Source: an uncultured Ruegeria sp. (GTDB lineage: Bacteria > Pseudomonadota > Alphaproteobacteria > Rhodobacterales > Rhodobacteraceae). Taken from it: a stretch of 64,000 bases of DNA. A program made the position numbers and the translations under genes. The stretch spans positions 186,001 through 250,000 of the forward strand of contig NZ_CANMFF010000003.1 of the NCBI RefSeq assembly GCF_947497005.1, given 5' to 3'. Of the stretch, positions 26,388-35,318 are shown in pieces. The notes below the pieces were generated by a model, which worked only from the letters and a program-made list of their open reading frames with translations, was not told where the DNA came from and did not search any database. Positions within the stretch are counted from its first letter, which is position 1; each line of letters begins with the position of its first letter.

Positions 26388-26791
26388 ACGTAATCGTAAC
26401 GGATGAGGGCTTTTCGCCCGATGACTGGACCGACGGCTTTGTCACTCTGGACGATGCCGCAAATGACGTGGTCGCGCTGGATGTCAGCTCGGACACGGAC
26501 CCGGATGAACTTTTTGACCGGCTGGGCAGCGCCAAGCTGGTTCGGGTGGATTTCCCGTCCTTCGCGGATGGTCGCGGATTTACCATCGCGCGCACACTGC
26601 GCCTGAAAGGGTACACCGGTCGGCTGCGTGCGAAGGGCCATGTGCTGGCGGACCAATATGCAATGGCGCGCCGCAGCGGTTTTGATGAGGTTGAAATCGG
26701 TGGGGACCTGGCCGATCGCCAGTCTGAAGATCAATGGCTGGCCCGCGCCAACTGGAAAGAAAACAACTATCAGGCCCGCCTGCGCGGTTAA
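26384..26791 (+). CDS. DUF934 protein of the sulfite reduction operon
   Basis: A 135-residue acidic protein with the DUF934 core VRVDFPSFADGRGFTIARTLR and LADQYAMARRSGFDEVE. These proteins are found next to sulfite reductase genes in proteobacteria and are presumed to assist the enzyme; the exact role is unknown. ATG 26384 overlaps the cysH stop (ATGA), so the two are coupled. A terminator follows. Confidence 0.9.
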   Translation: MNVIVTDEGFSPDDWTDGFVTLDDAANDVVALDVSSDTDPDELFDRLGSAKLVRVDFPSFADGRGFTIARTLRLKGYTGRLRAKGHVLADQYAMARRSGFDEVEIGGDLADRQSEDQWLARANWKENNYQARLRG

Positions 26792-26818
26792 AAGCCGCCA
26801 ATCGCAAGCTTGTGACAC

Positions 26819-26842
26819 AAAGGGGGCAATCTGTCCCCTTTT
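26819..26842 (+). terminator. Intrinsic terminator after the DUF934 gene
   Basis: Stem AAAGGGG / CCCCTTT with a 9-base loop, ending in a T run (26839-26842). It ends the cobA-to-DUF934 operon before fpr. Confidence 0.75.
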
Positions 26843-26900
26843 CCTGACTTGGATCAACGATTAAACGGAGATGTCGGTTTAGCAGACCGGCAGGTAAACG

Positions 26901-27734
26901 ATGACAGAGATGAAGCCCGTGAGCGAAGTAACTGCCGTAAAGGCCCCCGTCCTGCCGGACGCGCAAACAGTAACCGACGTCAAGCACTGGACAGACAGCC
27001 TGTTCTCTTTCAAGGTGTCGCGTCCCGCCTCGCTGCGTTTCCGCTCGGGCGAGTTCGTGATGATTGGCCTGCTGGGCGACAACGGCAAGCCACTGTTGCG
27101 CGCCTATTCGATTGCCTCGCCTTCGTGGGACGAAGAGCTGGAGTTTTATTCGATCAAGGTGCAGGACGGCCCGCTGACATCGAAGTTGCAGCATATCAAG
27201 CCTGGCGATCAGATCATCCTGCGGCCCAAACCTGTTGGCACGCTGGTTCATGACGCTCTGCTGCCCGGCAAACGCCTGTGGTTCTTCGCTACCGGCACCG
27301 GTTTTGCCCCGTTTGCGTCGTTGCTGCGTGAACCGCAAACCTATGAAGATTACGACGAGGTCATCATTACCCACACCTGTCGCGAAGTGGCCGAACTGGA
27401 ATATGGCCGTCAGCTAATCGACGGCATCCGTCAGGACGAAATGCTGGCCGAGCTGATGGGCGAAGGCTTTGCCGACAAGATCCGCTATTACCCGACCACC
27501 ACTCGGGAAGAGAGCCCCAAGATGGGCCGTATCACCACCCTGCTGCAGGACGGCGAAGTGTTTGCCGATCTGGGCATCGAAGGCGGCATCAAACCCGAAA
27601 CCGACCGCGCGATGGTCTGCGGTTCGCTGGCTTTCAACCTGGACATCAAAGAAATCCTCGAAGGTTTTGGTCTGCGCGAAGGTGCGAATTCGGAACCCAA
27701 GGAATTCGTGATCGAAAAAGCCTTTGTCGGCTAA
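26901..27734 (+). CDS. fpr: Ferredoxin--NADP+ reductase
   Basis: A flavoenzyme of 277 residues that moves electrons between NADPH and ferredoxin/flavodoxin. The FAD-binding motif is RAYSIASPSWDE (about 73-84), and the NADP-binding part has FATGTGFAPFASLLR and MVCGSLAFN. The C-terminus EFVIEKAFVG is the bacterial FPR type. It follows the sulfite reduction operon by 109 bases with a terminator between. It could supply electrons to the ferredoxin-type sulfite reductase; that link is inferred from position. Confidence 0.95.
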   Translation: MTEMKPVSEVTAVKAPVLPDAQTVTDVKHWTDSLFSFKVSRPASLRFRSGEFVMIGLLGDNGKPLLRAYSIASPSWDEELEFYSIKVQDGPLTSKLQHIKPGDQIILRPKPVGTLVHDALLPGKRLWFFATGTGFAPFASLLREPQTYEDYDEVIITHTCREVAELEYGRQLIDGIRQDEMLAELMGEGFADKIRYYPTTTREESPKMGRITTLLQDGEVFADLGIEGGIKPETDRAMVCGSLAFNLDIKEILEGFGLREGANSEPKEFVIEKAFVG

Positions 27735-27742
27735 AGTGACCC

Positions 27743-27772
27743 CGCGTTCGGGGCTTTGCGGTCCCGAACGCG
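27743..27772 (+). terminator. Hairpin after fpr
   Basis: A perfect 10-bp stem CGCGTTCGGG / CCCGAACGCG with a 10-base loop. An A run follows at once, and a T run (27795-27800) comes 22 bases later, so it is not a textbook terminator, but it is the likely end of the fpr transcript. Confidence 0.55.
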
Positions 27773-27892
27773 AAAAACACCGAACAAAACACCGTTTTTT
27801 CGTTGTTGCCTGCGTTTATGCCGCTTGAAGTGCGGCCCGGCCCGGTCTAAATTCCGGGCTCGAAATTCTGCAATTATCAAAGGAATGAACCC

Positions 27893-28441
27893 ATAGCTCG
27901 CAGACCTCACAACGCGCCGCCACAAAGAGATACCGGCCCGCGCGTCAATGATAAGATCCGTGCCCCCGAAATTCGCCTGATTGGCGCCGAAGGTGAAAAT
28001 GTCGGGGTGGTTCATCCCGCCAAAGCCATGCAAATGGCCGCAGATGCCGGTCTTGATCTGGTTGAGATTTCGCCCAATGCGAACCCTCCGGTCTGCAAGA
28101 TCATGGACTTCGGCAAGTTCAAATACGAAACGCAGAAACGCGAAGCCGAAGCGCGCAAGAAACAAAAAATCATCGAGGTGAAAGAGGTCAAGTTCCGCCC
28201 TAACACCGACACGCATGACTATGACGTGAAGATGCGCAATGTGTTCAAGTTTCTGGAGAACGGCGACAAGGTCAAAATCACCCTGCGCTTTCGTGGCCGC
28301 GAAATGGCGCACCAGAATTTGGGCCGCGAATTGCTGGAACGTGTTGCTGAGGACGTCAAGGAACTGGGTAAGATCGAAAACATGCCCAAGATGGAAGGTC
28401 GTCAGATGATCATGATGATCGGCCCGCTTCCGCAGAAATAA
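27893..28441 (+). CDS. infC: Translation initiation factor IF-3, AUA start
   Basis: IF-3 binds the 30S subunit and checks initiator tRNA and start codon. From an ATA at 27893 the frame reads [20 protein letters not shown], then the conserved core ([43 protein letters not shown]) for 182 residues, the family length. AAGGA lies 8 bases upstream. The first in-frame ATG is 38 codons further and would remove conserved N-terminal sequence. Rare start codons on infC are the known basis of its autoregulation. A three-codon reading frame, ATG AAC CCA TAG, overlaps the start. A small hairpin (27840-27859) lies in the leader. Confidence 0.93.
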   Translation: MARRPHNAPPQRDTGPRVNDKIRAPEIRLIGAEGENVGVVHPAKAMQMAADAGLDLVEISPNANPPVCKIMDFGKFKYETQKREAEARKKQKIIEVKEVKFRPNTDTHDYDVKMRNVFKFLENGDKVKITLRFRGREMAHQNLGRELLERVAEDVKELGKIENMPKMEGRQMIMMIGPLPQK

Positions 28442-28465
28442 TCCGGTCCAAGGGCCGAAACGATC

Positions 28466-28496
28466 AAAGCCCCTTCGCGCGCGGAGGGGCTTTTTT
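28466..28496 (+). terminator. Intrinsic terminator of infC
   Basis: Stem AAAGCCCCT / AGGGGCTTT with a 10-base loop followed by a T run. Confidence 0.9.
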
Positions 28497-28498
28497 GT

Positions 28499-28888
28499 TC
28501 AGTTCGCCTGCCTGCCTCGAAACCAATGGGCGGCATCCCTAAAGTCGAAGATCAAAGAGACGATGTCGACGATCAGAAGCACCCAAAGAAAGCGAACAAA
28601 GGCTGGGCTCAGGATCTCTTCTGAAGACAGAAGAAGCGCGACGATAACGACAAGTGGTACCCAGCAGACGATGTGCGGCAAAGCCATCGCGCCGCTCATC
28701 CCGCGCGCAGCCACCATGATCGGAACGTTCAGCGCCATGCCGGTTATGGCGAGAAAGGCGACAACCTGTCCCGGTGGCTGATCCAGAAATGCCATCGGAA
28801 CCAGATTGACCGGCACCAATATCACGGCCACCCAAACCTGCACCCACATGGGAAGCGTTCGGAAACTGCACCAGATATCCAGCACCAT
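28499..28888 (-). CDS. Small four-helix membrane protein, unknown function
   Basis: A 129-residue hydrophobic protein with about four transmembrane segments (WVQVWVAVILVPVNLVPMAF, VVAFLAITGMALNVPIMV, HIVCWVPLVVIVALLL, FLWVLLIVDIVSLIF). No family is recognised with certainty. AAAGG precedes the start at a usable distance. It converges with infC and has no operon partner; the downstream aminotransferase-BKACE pair is on the same strand but starts far upstream. Confidence 0.7.
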   Translation of the reverse strand: MVLDIWCSFRTLPMWVQVWVAVILVPVNLVPMAFLDQPPGQVVAFLAITGMALNVPIMVAARGMSGAMALPHIVCWVPLVVIVALLLSSEEILSPAFVRFLWVLLIVDIVSLIFDFRDAAHWFRGRQAN

Positions 28889-28965
28889 AGACGTCGCCCT
28901 TTACCGATCCTTCGCCCGCGACACTAGTGAATGTGATGCGGGCGAAAAGGGAGGTCACAGTAATG

Positions 28966-30282
28966 TCAGAGCACTGCTGAAAGGGCGCGCTCCAGTTTAC
29001 TGACAAGCTCGCCAATCTGCTCGTCTTCAATAACAAAGGGTGGCGCGAGCAGGATATGATCTCCGTTCCGACCATCCCGCGTGCCAGCCATGGGGTAGCA
29101 GATCAGCCCCTCGGTCAGTGCTGCCTTTTTCACCTTTCCAGCAATACCCATAGATGGATCAAATGGAGTTCTGGTTTCACGATCCGCCACCAGTTCAACC
29201 CCGCGAAACAGGCCACGCCCCCGCAGGTCACCCACGTTGGGATGTTGTCCGAAAGCGGCCTCCAATGCGGATTGCAGTTTGGTGCCCATAACCCCGGCGC
29301 GCGCCGGTAATTCGCGTTCTGTTAGCTCACGAACCACTGCCAGCGCAGCAGCTGTGGCAACCGGGTGTCCAATATAGGTATGCCCATGCTGGAAAAACCC
29401 TGATCCATCGCGGATCGCGTCATAGATTTTTCCGGTACACAGCATGGCCCCAATCGGCTGATACCCTGCACCCAGCCCTTTGGCGACGCACAGAATATCT
29501 GGCGCGATGCCGTCATGATCGCAGGCAAACAGGTGGCCGGTACGCCCCATGCCGCACATCACTTCATCCAGTATCAATAACACACCATATTGATCGCAGA
29601 TTTCCCGAATGCGTTTGAAATACCCCTCAACCGCCGGAACTGCGCCAAGGGTTGCACCGACAACCGGTTCGGCCATGAAAGCCATCACCGTATCCGGCCC
29701 AAGGCGCAGAATTTCCGCCTCAAGCTCATTGGCGACGCGTTGGCCGTAGTCAAAACTGCCCTCGCCCTCAGGCTTCTCAGCATATTCATAACAGGCCGAG
29801 ATATGAGTCATTTCGATCAACATCGGCGCGAACTGTGCTCGTCTCCAGGCATTGCCACCGGCTGACAAGGCCCCTAGCGTGTTGCCATGATAGCTCTGTT
29901 TGCGGGCGATGACATGCCGGCGTTCAGGTTGACCAATTTCCAGAAAATATTGCCGAGCCAGCTTGATCGCCGCTTCGGTTGCCTCGGACCCGCCTGAGAC
30001 GAAATACACACGATCCAGATCCCCCGGCGCATGCTGGATCAGCAAGTCCGCCAGCGCCTCGGCCGGTTCCGACGTCATGAACCCGGTATGCGCAAAAGCG
30101 ATCTGTTCCACCTGCTGTTGCACAGCCTGTATTACCGCTGGGTTTGAATGCCCCAGGCAGGACACAGCCGCATCGCCGCAATCCAGATACCGCTTGCCTT
30201 CGGCGTCGATCAGGTAACAGCCATCTCCGCTGGCCGCTATGGGAAGGTCAGATTTCGTGTGGCGCGGGAAAACATGACTCAT
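28966..30282 (-). CDS. Class III PLP-dependent aminotransferase
   Basis: A 438-residue aminotransferase of the omega-amino-acid type. The cofactor loop is VSGGSEATEAAIKLARQY, the active-site Asp is in LLILDEVMCGMGRTG, and the PLP lysine is in ILCVAKGLGAGYQP. The partner domain ends with LAPPFVIEDEQI, usual for the class. The start overlaps the stop of the BKACE gene by 4 bases, so both act in one pathway. Substrate unknown; the neighbour suggests that a beta-keto acid and an amino-keto intermediate are involved. Confidence 0.92.
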   Translation of the reverse strand: MSHVFPRHTKSDLPIAASGDGCYLIDAEGKRYLDCGDAAVSCLGHSNPAVIQAVQQQVEQIAFAHTGFMTSEPAEALADLLIQHAPGDLDRVYFVSGGSEATEAAIKLARQYFLEIGQPERRHVIARKQSYHGNTLGALSAGGNAWRRAQFAPMLIEMTHISACYEYAEKPEGEGSFDYGQRVANELEAEILRLGPDTVMAFMAEPVVGATLGAVPAVEGYFKRIREICDQYGVLLILDEVMCGMGRTGHLFACDHDGIAPDILCVAKGLGAGYQPIGAMLCTGKIYDAIRDGSGFFQHGHTYIGHPVATAAALAVVRELTERELPARAGVMGTKLQSALEAAFGQHPNVGDLRGRGLFRGVELVADRETRTPFDPSMGIAGKVKKAALTEGLICYPMAGTRDGRNGDHILLAPPFVIEDEQIGELVSKLERALSAVL

Positions 30283-31052
30283 GTTTCAATCCTTCCAAGT
30301 GTTTCAACCAAAGCCGCGACCGATGCCGCGTTGTCCGCCCAAGACGTGCCATCTGGTGCCGTCAGGCTGTTTTCAAATCCGACACGTACGTCGCCACCAC
30401 GACGCGCAGTTTCGGCCAGACACACATGTTCCTGTGCCCCAAAGGCGCACACCATCCAGTTGTGCGGGCTGGAGGGAAAGACATCCAAATCCGATGGAAC
30501 AGATTGCTGGCCATCGCTGTATCGCCCCAGCACCAGCAAACGATCTGTCTGATCCGCCTTCACAACGCCTTCGGCCTGCCAGTTTTCCAGCAATCGCACA
30601 TCTTCCATATCATACAGAATATGCTGAACCCGCGTGCCCTGATCCGCACACAAAGCATAGACCCGAGGCACAAGATCAGAGTCTCGCGCAATCTCTCTCA
30701 CTGAAATTGAAGCCCATTCAGGTTGAACCTGTTGCAGACACTCAAATTGCGACGGCACATCGAACACACCCGCCGCTTCGGTAGTGATCTGAACATCCAT
30801 TTCCGGCACCGCGCGCTGCAGCTCTGCCAGCGTTTCGCCATACAATCCGGCGTCCAGCGTATGGTTGCCGTCAGCATCCCGGACATGCAGGTGCACACCA
30901 TTCGCACTTGCGGCATGGCAGTTCCGTGCGGCCCTTACGATCTCATCCGTCGTGACTGGCAAAGCAGGGTGATCCCGCCTGCTCCGCCGGGCCCCGTTGG
31001 GTGCGACCAGAATATACGGTCGACTAAAGTTTTTCGCTGCGTTCGCTGTCAT
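30279..31052 (-). CDS. BKACE-family beta-keto acid cleavage enzyme (DUF849)
   Basis: A 257-residue BKACE protein, the family of 3-keto-5-aminohexanoate cleavage enzyme. These enzymes split a beta-keto acid with acetyl-CoA. Zinc and substrate residues are visible: ILVAPNGARRSRRDHPALP near the start, the metal-binding HLHVRDADG, and the C-terminal GFENSLTAPDG. It is somewhat shorter than the usual 270-310 residues. First gene of a two-gene operon with the aminotransferase. The exact beta-keto acid cannot be read from the sequence. Confidence 0.9.
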   Translation of the reverse strand: MTANAAKNFSRPYILVAPNGARRSRRDHPALPVTTDEIVRAARNCHAASANGVHLHVRDADGNHTLDAGLYGETLAELQRAVPEMDVQITTEAAGVFDVPSQFECLQQVQPEWASISVREIARDSDLVPRVYALCADQGTRVQHILYDMEDVRLLENWQAEGVVKADQTDRLLVLGRYSDGQQSVPSDLDVFPSSPHNWMVCAFGAQEHVCLAETARRGGDVRVGFENSLTAPDGTSWADNAASVAALVETLGRIET

Positions 31053-31299
31053 TGCACCCTCTGATTCTTCTAGCCCCAGCTAATACCCATCGATTTCTTT
31101 TTCAATTTGGCCATAAGAAAACAAATGTTTTTTTGAGTGTATGACGCGCACCCTCATTACCTTGGCAGATAAAGTGCGCCGCGAAACTGCAGATTACCGG
31201 CGGCCCGATGCGTTTCCAAGGCTGAGAAACTTGAGGGAACACGGTTACACCTCTGCTGATCAAGTAGCAGATTTGCGTCATCGCAGGTATAGAGACGGA

Positions 31300-32301
31300 C
31301 TATTCCATGCGCTTAGCACGCGGTTGAGGTCTGGTTGGGATTTCCTTCAGCAATCCCCCAACACCCATTCCGGCAATATCCGCTCCGGTCGTTTCGATCC
31401 CGCAAGCGACCCGTGACAATACCCAATCGGCCCCATTCAAAGCCGGAGATCGCGCGCATCCCGGCAACCCGATCACGGGCCGGTTCTGTATAGCCCCCAG
31501 AAACAGCAGGTTTCCCGGATCAACCGGCATACCAAACCGATCCACCCGTCCACCTGCAAGCCGAACAGCTGATGGGGCAACATCATCCGGGTCCGAAGTC
31601 GCAGATCCGGTCAGGATCATCAAAAGATCGCCACGTGTTGTAGAAACCGCCTTGGCCAACGCGTCTGCACGGTGAGGTACGATCTGAACATCGCAAAGGT
31701 CCAACCCCAAAGCCTCGGTTCGACCGCGAATGGCCGCGATCCCTTTTTCGTTCGGGGGGCCTCCGGGGATATCTGTCACGATTAGTCCGGCAGTCCTATG
31801 AACTGGCCTTGCCAGACGAACGGCCCCCTGCGCCAGATTGGCTGCACGCCGAACATCAGTCTCTGGCACGGCATACGAGATCACTTTGATGGTGGCCACC
31901 ATCCCTTTCGGACCCATCTGCTGGTATTGGGGAACTGTCGCGACCGTGATCATCGGGTTGACCCGATTGAACATCTCCAGCGCGTCTACATCCAGCACTG
32001 CCACCCCCGGCCCGTCCGCCAACAGGTTGACCCGGCCGGTAAACGAGTCGGTCACGCGCAGGTTGGCCGAACCCGCATCGGGTGCAAGGGCCGATGCCAA
32101 AACACGTGCGGCTTCATCTTCGTTGCAATCACCGGGTTCAAGGCGGGCAACTATGACTTCGGTGATCCCCGCCTGAGCCAGTTGAGCCACATGCTCCGCC
32201 TGCAACGACAGGCCCTTACGCAACTTTTGACCGTCCGCCGTAACCGAATGCGCCAGAATGGCTCCTTTCGATTCGGAGACGGTTACCGGTCCAAACTTCA
32301 T
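31300..32301 (-). CDS. Molybdopterin-binding (MoCF) protein, CO-dehydrogenase cluster type
   Basis: A 333-residue protein with a MoCF/MogA-like domain in the C-terminal half (LMILTGSATSDPDDVAPSAV and the GNLLFLGAIQNRPVIGLPGCARSP segment). The N-terminal half (VTVSESKGAILAHSVTADG) is typical of the single-copy partner found beside xdhC in aerobic CO dehydrogenase or xanthine dehydrogenase gene sets. It probably handles Mo cofactor for a xanthine-oxidase-family enzyme. It overlaps xdhC by 4 bases. No structural dehydrogenase genes are in the window. Confidence 0.85.
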   Translation of the reverse strand: MKFGPVTVSESKGAILAHSVTADGQKLRKGLSLQAEHVAQLAQAGITEVIVARLEPGDCNEDEAARVLASALAPDAGSANLRVTDSFTGRVNLLADGPGVAVLDVDALEMFNRVNPMITVATVPQYQQMGPKGMVATIKVISYAVPETDVRRAANLAQGAVRLARPVHRTAGLIVTDIPGGPPNEKGIAAIRGRTEALGLDLCDVQIVPHRADALAKAVSTTRGDLLMILTGSATSDPDDVAPSAVRLAGGRVDRFGMPVDPGNLLFLGAIQNRPVIGLPGCARSPALNGADWVLSRVACGIETTGADIAGMGVGGLLKEIPTRPQPRAKRME

Positions 32302-33266
32302 GCCTTGCCTCGCAAAACGGCCGTCATCTGCGCCAAAATCGCGACGGCTATCTCGGATGGCCCAGCGGCCCCGATGTCCAAACCGATGGGTCCGTGAATT
32401 CTGGAGATCTGCGGCTCAGTGAACCCGGCTGCCTTCATACGCTCAACACGTTTGGCTTGGGTACGTGTCGAGCCCAGTGCGCCAATATAGAACACACCTG
32501 CGCCCAACGCGGCCTGTAGCGCCGGATCATCCAGTTTCGGATCATGCGTCAGCAAGACAATTGCGGTGCGCGCATCCAACCCGAGATTTGCCACGGCTTC
32601 GTCCGGCCAATCCGTCAGGATCGATTCCCCTGGAAAACGGGCGCTGGAGGCAAATGCATCGCGCGGGTCGATAATAGCAGGATCATACCCTGCAATCCGC
32701 GCCATCGGCACCAGAGCCTGCGCGATATGAACCGCTCCGACAACGATCAGCCGTAGTGGCGGGTTATGTACCGCCACAAATGTCTGGCCGTCCTCTTCAA
32801 AACCCGACCGATCCATGCGCAGCCTTTCGGCATAGACATTTCGGCGCAAAGCCCTGTGCCCGGTGTCGATATTGACTTCGTAAGCGACGGGCTCGCGCGC
32901 CGCACGGGCGGCAACCAGTTCAGCCAGCATCGGCTCGGGCAAAACCTTCCCAACAGGTTCGACAAGAACGCGTATGGTTCCGCCACAGGCCAGTCCGACA
33001 GCAAAGGCGTCCTCGTCGCTCACTCCGAATTCCAGCAACCGGGCTTCGCCTTCGTCAATGGCTTCAAGAGCTTCGACGATCACCGCGCCTTCGACACACC
33101 CCCCCGACACGGAACCTTCGATCCGGCCATCGCCACCGATCACCAGTTGGGAACCGACCCGCCGCGGCGCGCTACCCCAGGTTTCGACGACCGTGGCAAG
33201 CGCGGCACCGCTGCCATTGCGGTGCCAATCCAGTGCCGTTTCCGGGCTGTTGTCGAATCGCTCCAT
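32298..33266 (-). CDS. XdhC/CoxF-family Mo-cofactor insertion protein
   Basis: XdhC proteins bind molybdopterin, help its sulfuration and deliver it to xanthine-dehydrogenase-family enzymes. The 322 residues hold the GSVSGGCVEGAV and GLACGGTIRV motifs of the N-terminal domain and a Rossmann C-terminal domain (LIVVGAVHIAQALVPMARIAGY; GALGSTRTQAKRVERM). It is first gene of a coupled pair with the MoCF protein. A neighbouring gene pair coxD-coxE suggests service to a CO-dehydrogenase-like enzyme. Confidence 0.92.
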   Translation of the reverse strand: MERFDNSPETALDWHRNGSGAALATVVETWGSAPRRVGSQLVIGGDGRIEGSVSGGCVEGAVIVEALEAIDEGEARLLEFGVSDEDAFAVGLACGGTIRVLVEPVGKVLPEPMLAELVAARAAREPVAYEVNIDTGHRALRRNVYAERLRMDRSGFEEDGQTFVAVHNPPLRLIVVGAVHIAQALVPMARIAGYDPAIIDPRDAFASSARFPGESILTDWPDEAVANLGLDARTAIVLLTHDPKLDDPALQAALGAGVFYIGALGSTRTQAKRVERMKAAGFTEPQISRIHGPIGLDIGAAGPSEIAVAILAQMTAVLRGKA

Positions 33267-33496
33267 CAGAACCTCCAGATGCCGTCAGTGACCAACATAG
33301 GCAGGATTGGCGCGATGAAAAGCGCGGCAGCCTCACCAAAACGTCTATATTTAGCCTTGCGGGCCAACGCCAAGGCCCAAACTACATTCAATAAATCATA
33401 GCATTGATTGTTAGCGATCCGGGTTTTAGCCTGCGCGGGCAACCGGCCATAAGACCGGACTGCATATCGAACAATTTATAGATCGGAGACAAGCAG

Positions 33497-33997
33497 TTGA
33501 AACGTTTTCTTACATTGGGCGCGGCGGTTGGCCTTTTGACCTCGACCGCGGCATGGGCGGACACTTTCGAACGTTATGGAGAGGTTGAGGGCTGGAAAGT
33601 CTTTATTGATAACGAAAAGAAATCCTGCCTGATCGAGGCCGTGGACGATGCGGAAAACGTCGTTCAAATGGGCCTGACCGAGGATCGTGGCGTCGGCTAT
33701 GTGGGTGTTTTCACCAAAGCCGATACCGATATCAAACGTGGCGAAACACAAGAGGTGGCCATCCTGATTGGCGACAACATCTATTTGGGTGAAGCCACGG
33801 GTATGAAGGGCAATATCACCAAAGGCTATTCCGGTGGCTACGTTCTGTCGGACAGCGCTCAATTCGCGGATGATCTAGCCAAGAAAAAGGTCATGATCGT
33901 GTTCCCCGAGACATCCTACGCCTTCACTGTCGATCTGACCGGCACCTACAAGGCCATGGAAATGGCCCGTAAATGCAACGAAGAACAATTGTCGTAA
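33497..33997 (+). CDS. Secreted protein of unknown function (IalB-like)
   Basis: A 166-residue protein starting at a TTG with GGAG 9 bases upstream. The signal peptide is KRFLTLGAAVGLLTSTAAWA. The mature part (GEVEGWKVFIDNEKKSCLIEA, later MIVFPETSYAFTVDLTGT) has the size and pattern of small periplasmic proteins resembling invasion-associated locus B; that link is weak. It lies alone on the + strand between coxE (convergent, 3-base gap) and xdhC (divergent, 230-base gap without other features). Confidence 0.7.
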   Translation: MKRFLTLGAAVGLLTSTAAWADTFERYGEVEGWKVFIDNEKKSCLIEAVDDAENVVQMGLTEDRGVGYVGVFTKADTDIKRGETQEVAILIGDNIYLGEATGMKGNITKGYSGGYVLSDSAQFADDLAKKKVMIVFPETSYAFTVDLTGTYKAMEMARKCNEEQLS

Positions 33998-34000
33998 TTA

Positions 34001-35260
34001 CTATTCGGAAAGCGCGGCCATCAGCCGTGCTTTCTGCCCCTGGTCGTCGGGTTGAGAGATCACGGCGGCCAGATCCTCGAGCGAGGCGATGGAATGACCC
34101 GCCCTGAAACTGTCGACATGGGGTAACATTGCCGCCACCCCCTGAGCTTTGGGCGCGAACCCGTCCCAACGCAGCAGCGGGTTCAACCAGATCAGGCGAT
34201 TGGAAGACAGATGCAGACGCTCAATCTCTTTCTCCAGGCTCTCTGGGTCACCCCGCTCCAATCCATCGGTGATCAGCAGAACAACGGCCCCCTGCCCCAT
34301 GACGCGTCTTGACCAGTCCCTGTTGAACTGGTGCAGACAATCCCCTATGCGCGTGCCCCCCTCCCAGTCCTGCGCTTCGGCCCCGGCAGCGGCAAGAGCT
34401 GCGTCAACGTCCCTGTGATGCAGGTGACGGGTTATGTTGGTCAGGCGTGTGCCGAAAGTGAAGGCATGAACCCTTGCCCAACCGGCACCCTTGGCGTTCG
34501 ATACCGTGTGCAGGAAATGCAGGATAATACGGCTGTATTGGCTCATCGAACCTGAAATGTCGCAAAGGGCCACAAGATTTGGCCACCGCGGTTTAGGCTG
34601 TAGCCGGGCGATATCGCGCAACTCCCCCCCTTGCCGCATGGCAGCGCGCAAGGTGCGGGCTCGGTCAATGCGGTGTCCCAGATGACTGGCCTGACCCCGC
34701 CGCGATTTAATAGGTTTGACCGGCAGGGTCATCCGCGCCAATACACGTTTGGCGTGTGCGATTTCTGCCGTGCTCATCTGTTCAAAATCCAGATTACGCA
34801 GACGCTCCTCGGACGATGCCGTTTGGGTTGCGTCAATCTCAATTTCGGTTTCGCCTTCGTCTTGCGTGGCCGGTTCTGGCACGTCACGTTCGACACCATC
34901 CAACAAAGCCTCAGCCGCACGTTTTTCTCCGGCATCCGCCTTGCGCTCTTCCTGAACACCCCGAATGGCGGGAAGCATCATGGCCATCATGTGCTCCATG
35001 TAACGCGGGTCGCGCCAGTACATACGGAAGACTTGCGCAAACACGGTGCGATGTTCAGGACGGTTTACGAAACAGGCATGCAGGGTCCAGTAGAAATCCC
35101 GTTTCTCGGAAAAACCTGCCGCTTGAACGGCGCGAATTGCGTCAATCACGCGGCCCGGACCAATGGGCAGCCCCGCTTTCCGCAGCGCACGGGCAAAATG
35201 CGTGATGTTCTGCGCCAGCTTTGGATTGTCCGGAATATCCAGCGGAAGTTGTTCGGCCAT
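34001..35260 (-). CDS. coxE: CoxE-type von Willebrand factor A protein
   Basis: A 419-residue protein with a C-terminal VWA domain containing the MIDAS motif DISGSMS (LVALCDISGSMSQYS) and LLITDGLERGD. The N-terminal half is the CoxE-specific helical part. CoxE works with the MoxR-type ATPase CoxD in maturing the Cu-Mo site of aerobic CO dehydrogenase in Oligotropha. The gene follows coxD by 58 bases. No coxMSL genes are in the window, so the client enzyme is not visible. Confidence 0.88.
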   Translation of the reverse strand: MAEQLPLDIPDNPKLAQNITHFARALRKAGLPIGPGRVIDAIRAVQAAGFSEKRDFYWTLHACFVNRPEHRTVFAQVFRMYWRDPRYMEHMMAMMLPAIRGVQEERKADAGEKRAAEALLDGVERDVPEPATQDEGETEIEIDATQTASSEERLRNLDFEQMSTAEIAHAKRVLARMTLPVKPIKSRRGQASHLGHRIDRARTLRAAMRQGGELRDIARLQPKPRWPNLVALCDISGSMSQYSRIILHFLHTVSNAKGAGWARVHAFTFGTRLTNITRHLHHRDVDAALAAAGAEAQDWEGGTRIGDCLHQFNRDWSRRVMGQGAVVLLITDGLERGDPESLEKEIERLHLSSNRLIWLNPLLRWDGFAPKAQGVAAMLPHVDSFRAGHSIASLEDLAAVISQPDDQGQKARLMAALSE

Positions 35261-35318
35261 CAGCCGTTACGGGGGCTCTGCCCCCATACCCCCGGAGTAT
35301 TTTGGAAAATATGAAACA

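Noticed and set aside
28007..28441. infC starting at a GTG inside the gene
   Set aside because: It would remove conserved N-terminal IF-3 sequence; the ATA at 27893 has a good ribosome-binding site.
31218..31290. TPP-riboswitch-like pieces (CTGAGA and CTGATC)
   Set aside because: The spacing and the conserved ACCTGATCTGG core are missing, the stem does not form, and no thiamine gene follows.
31141..31416. 91-codon + strand frame between the BKACE and MoCF genes
   Set aside because: No ribosome-binding site, overlaps the MoCF gene by 117 bases and its last third is antisense to it; no family recognised.
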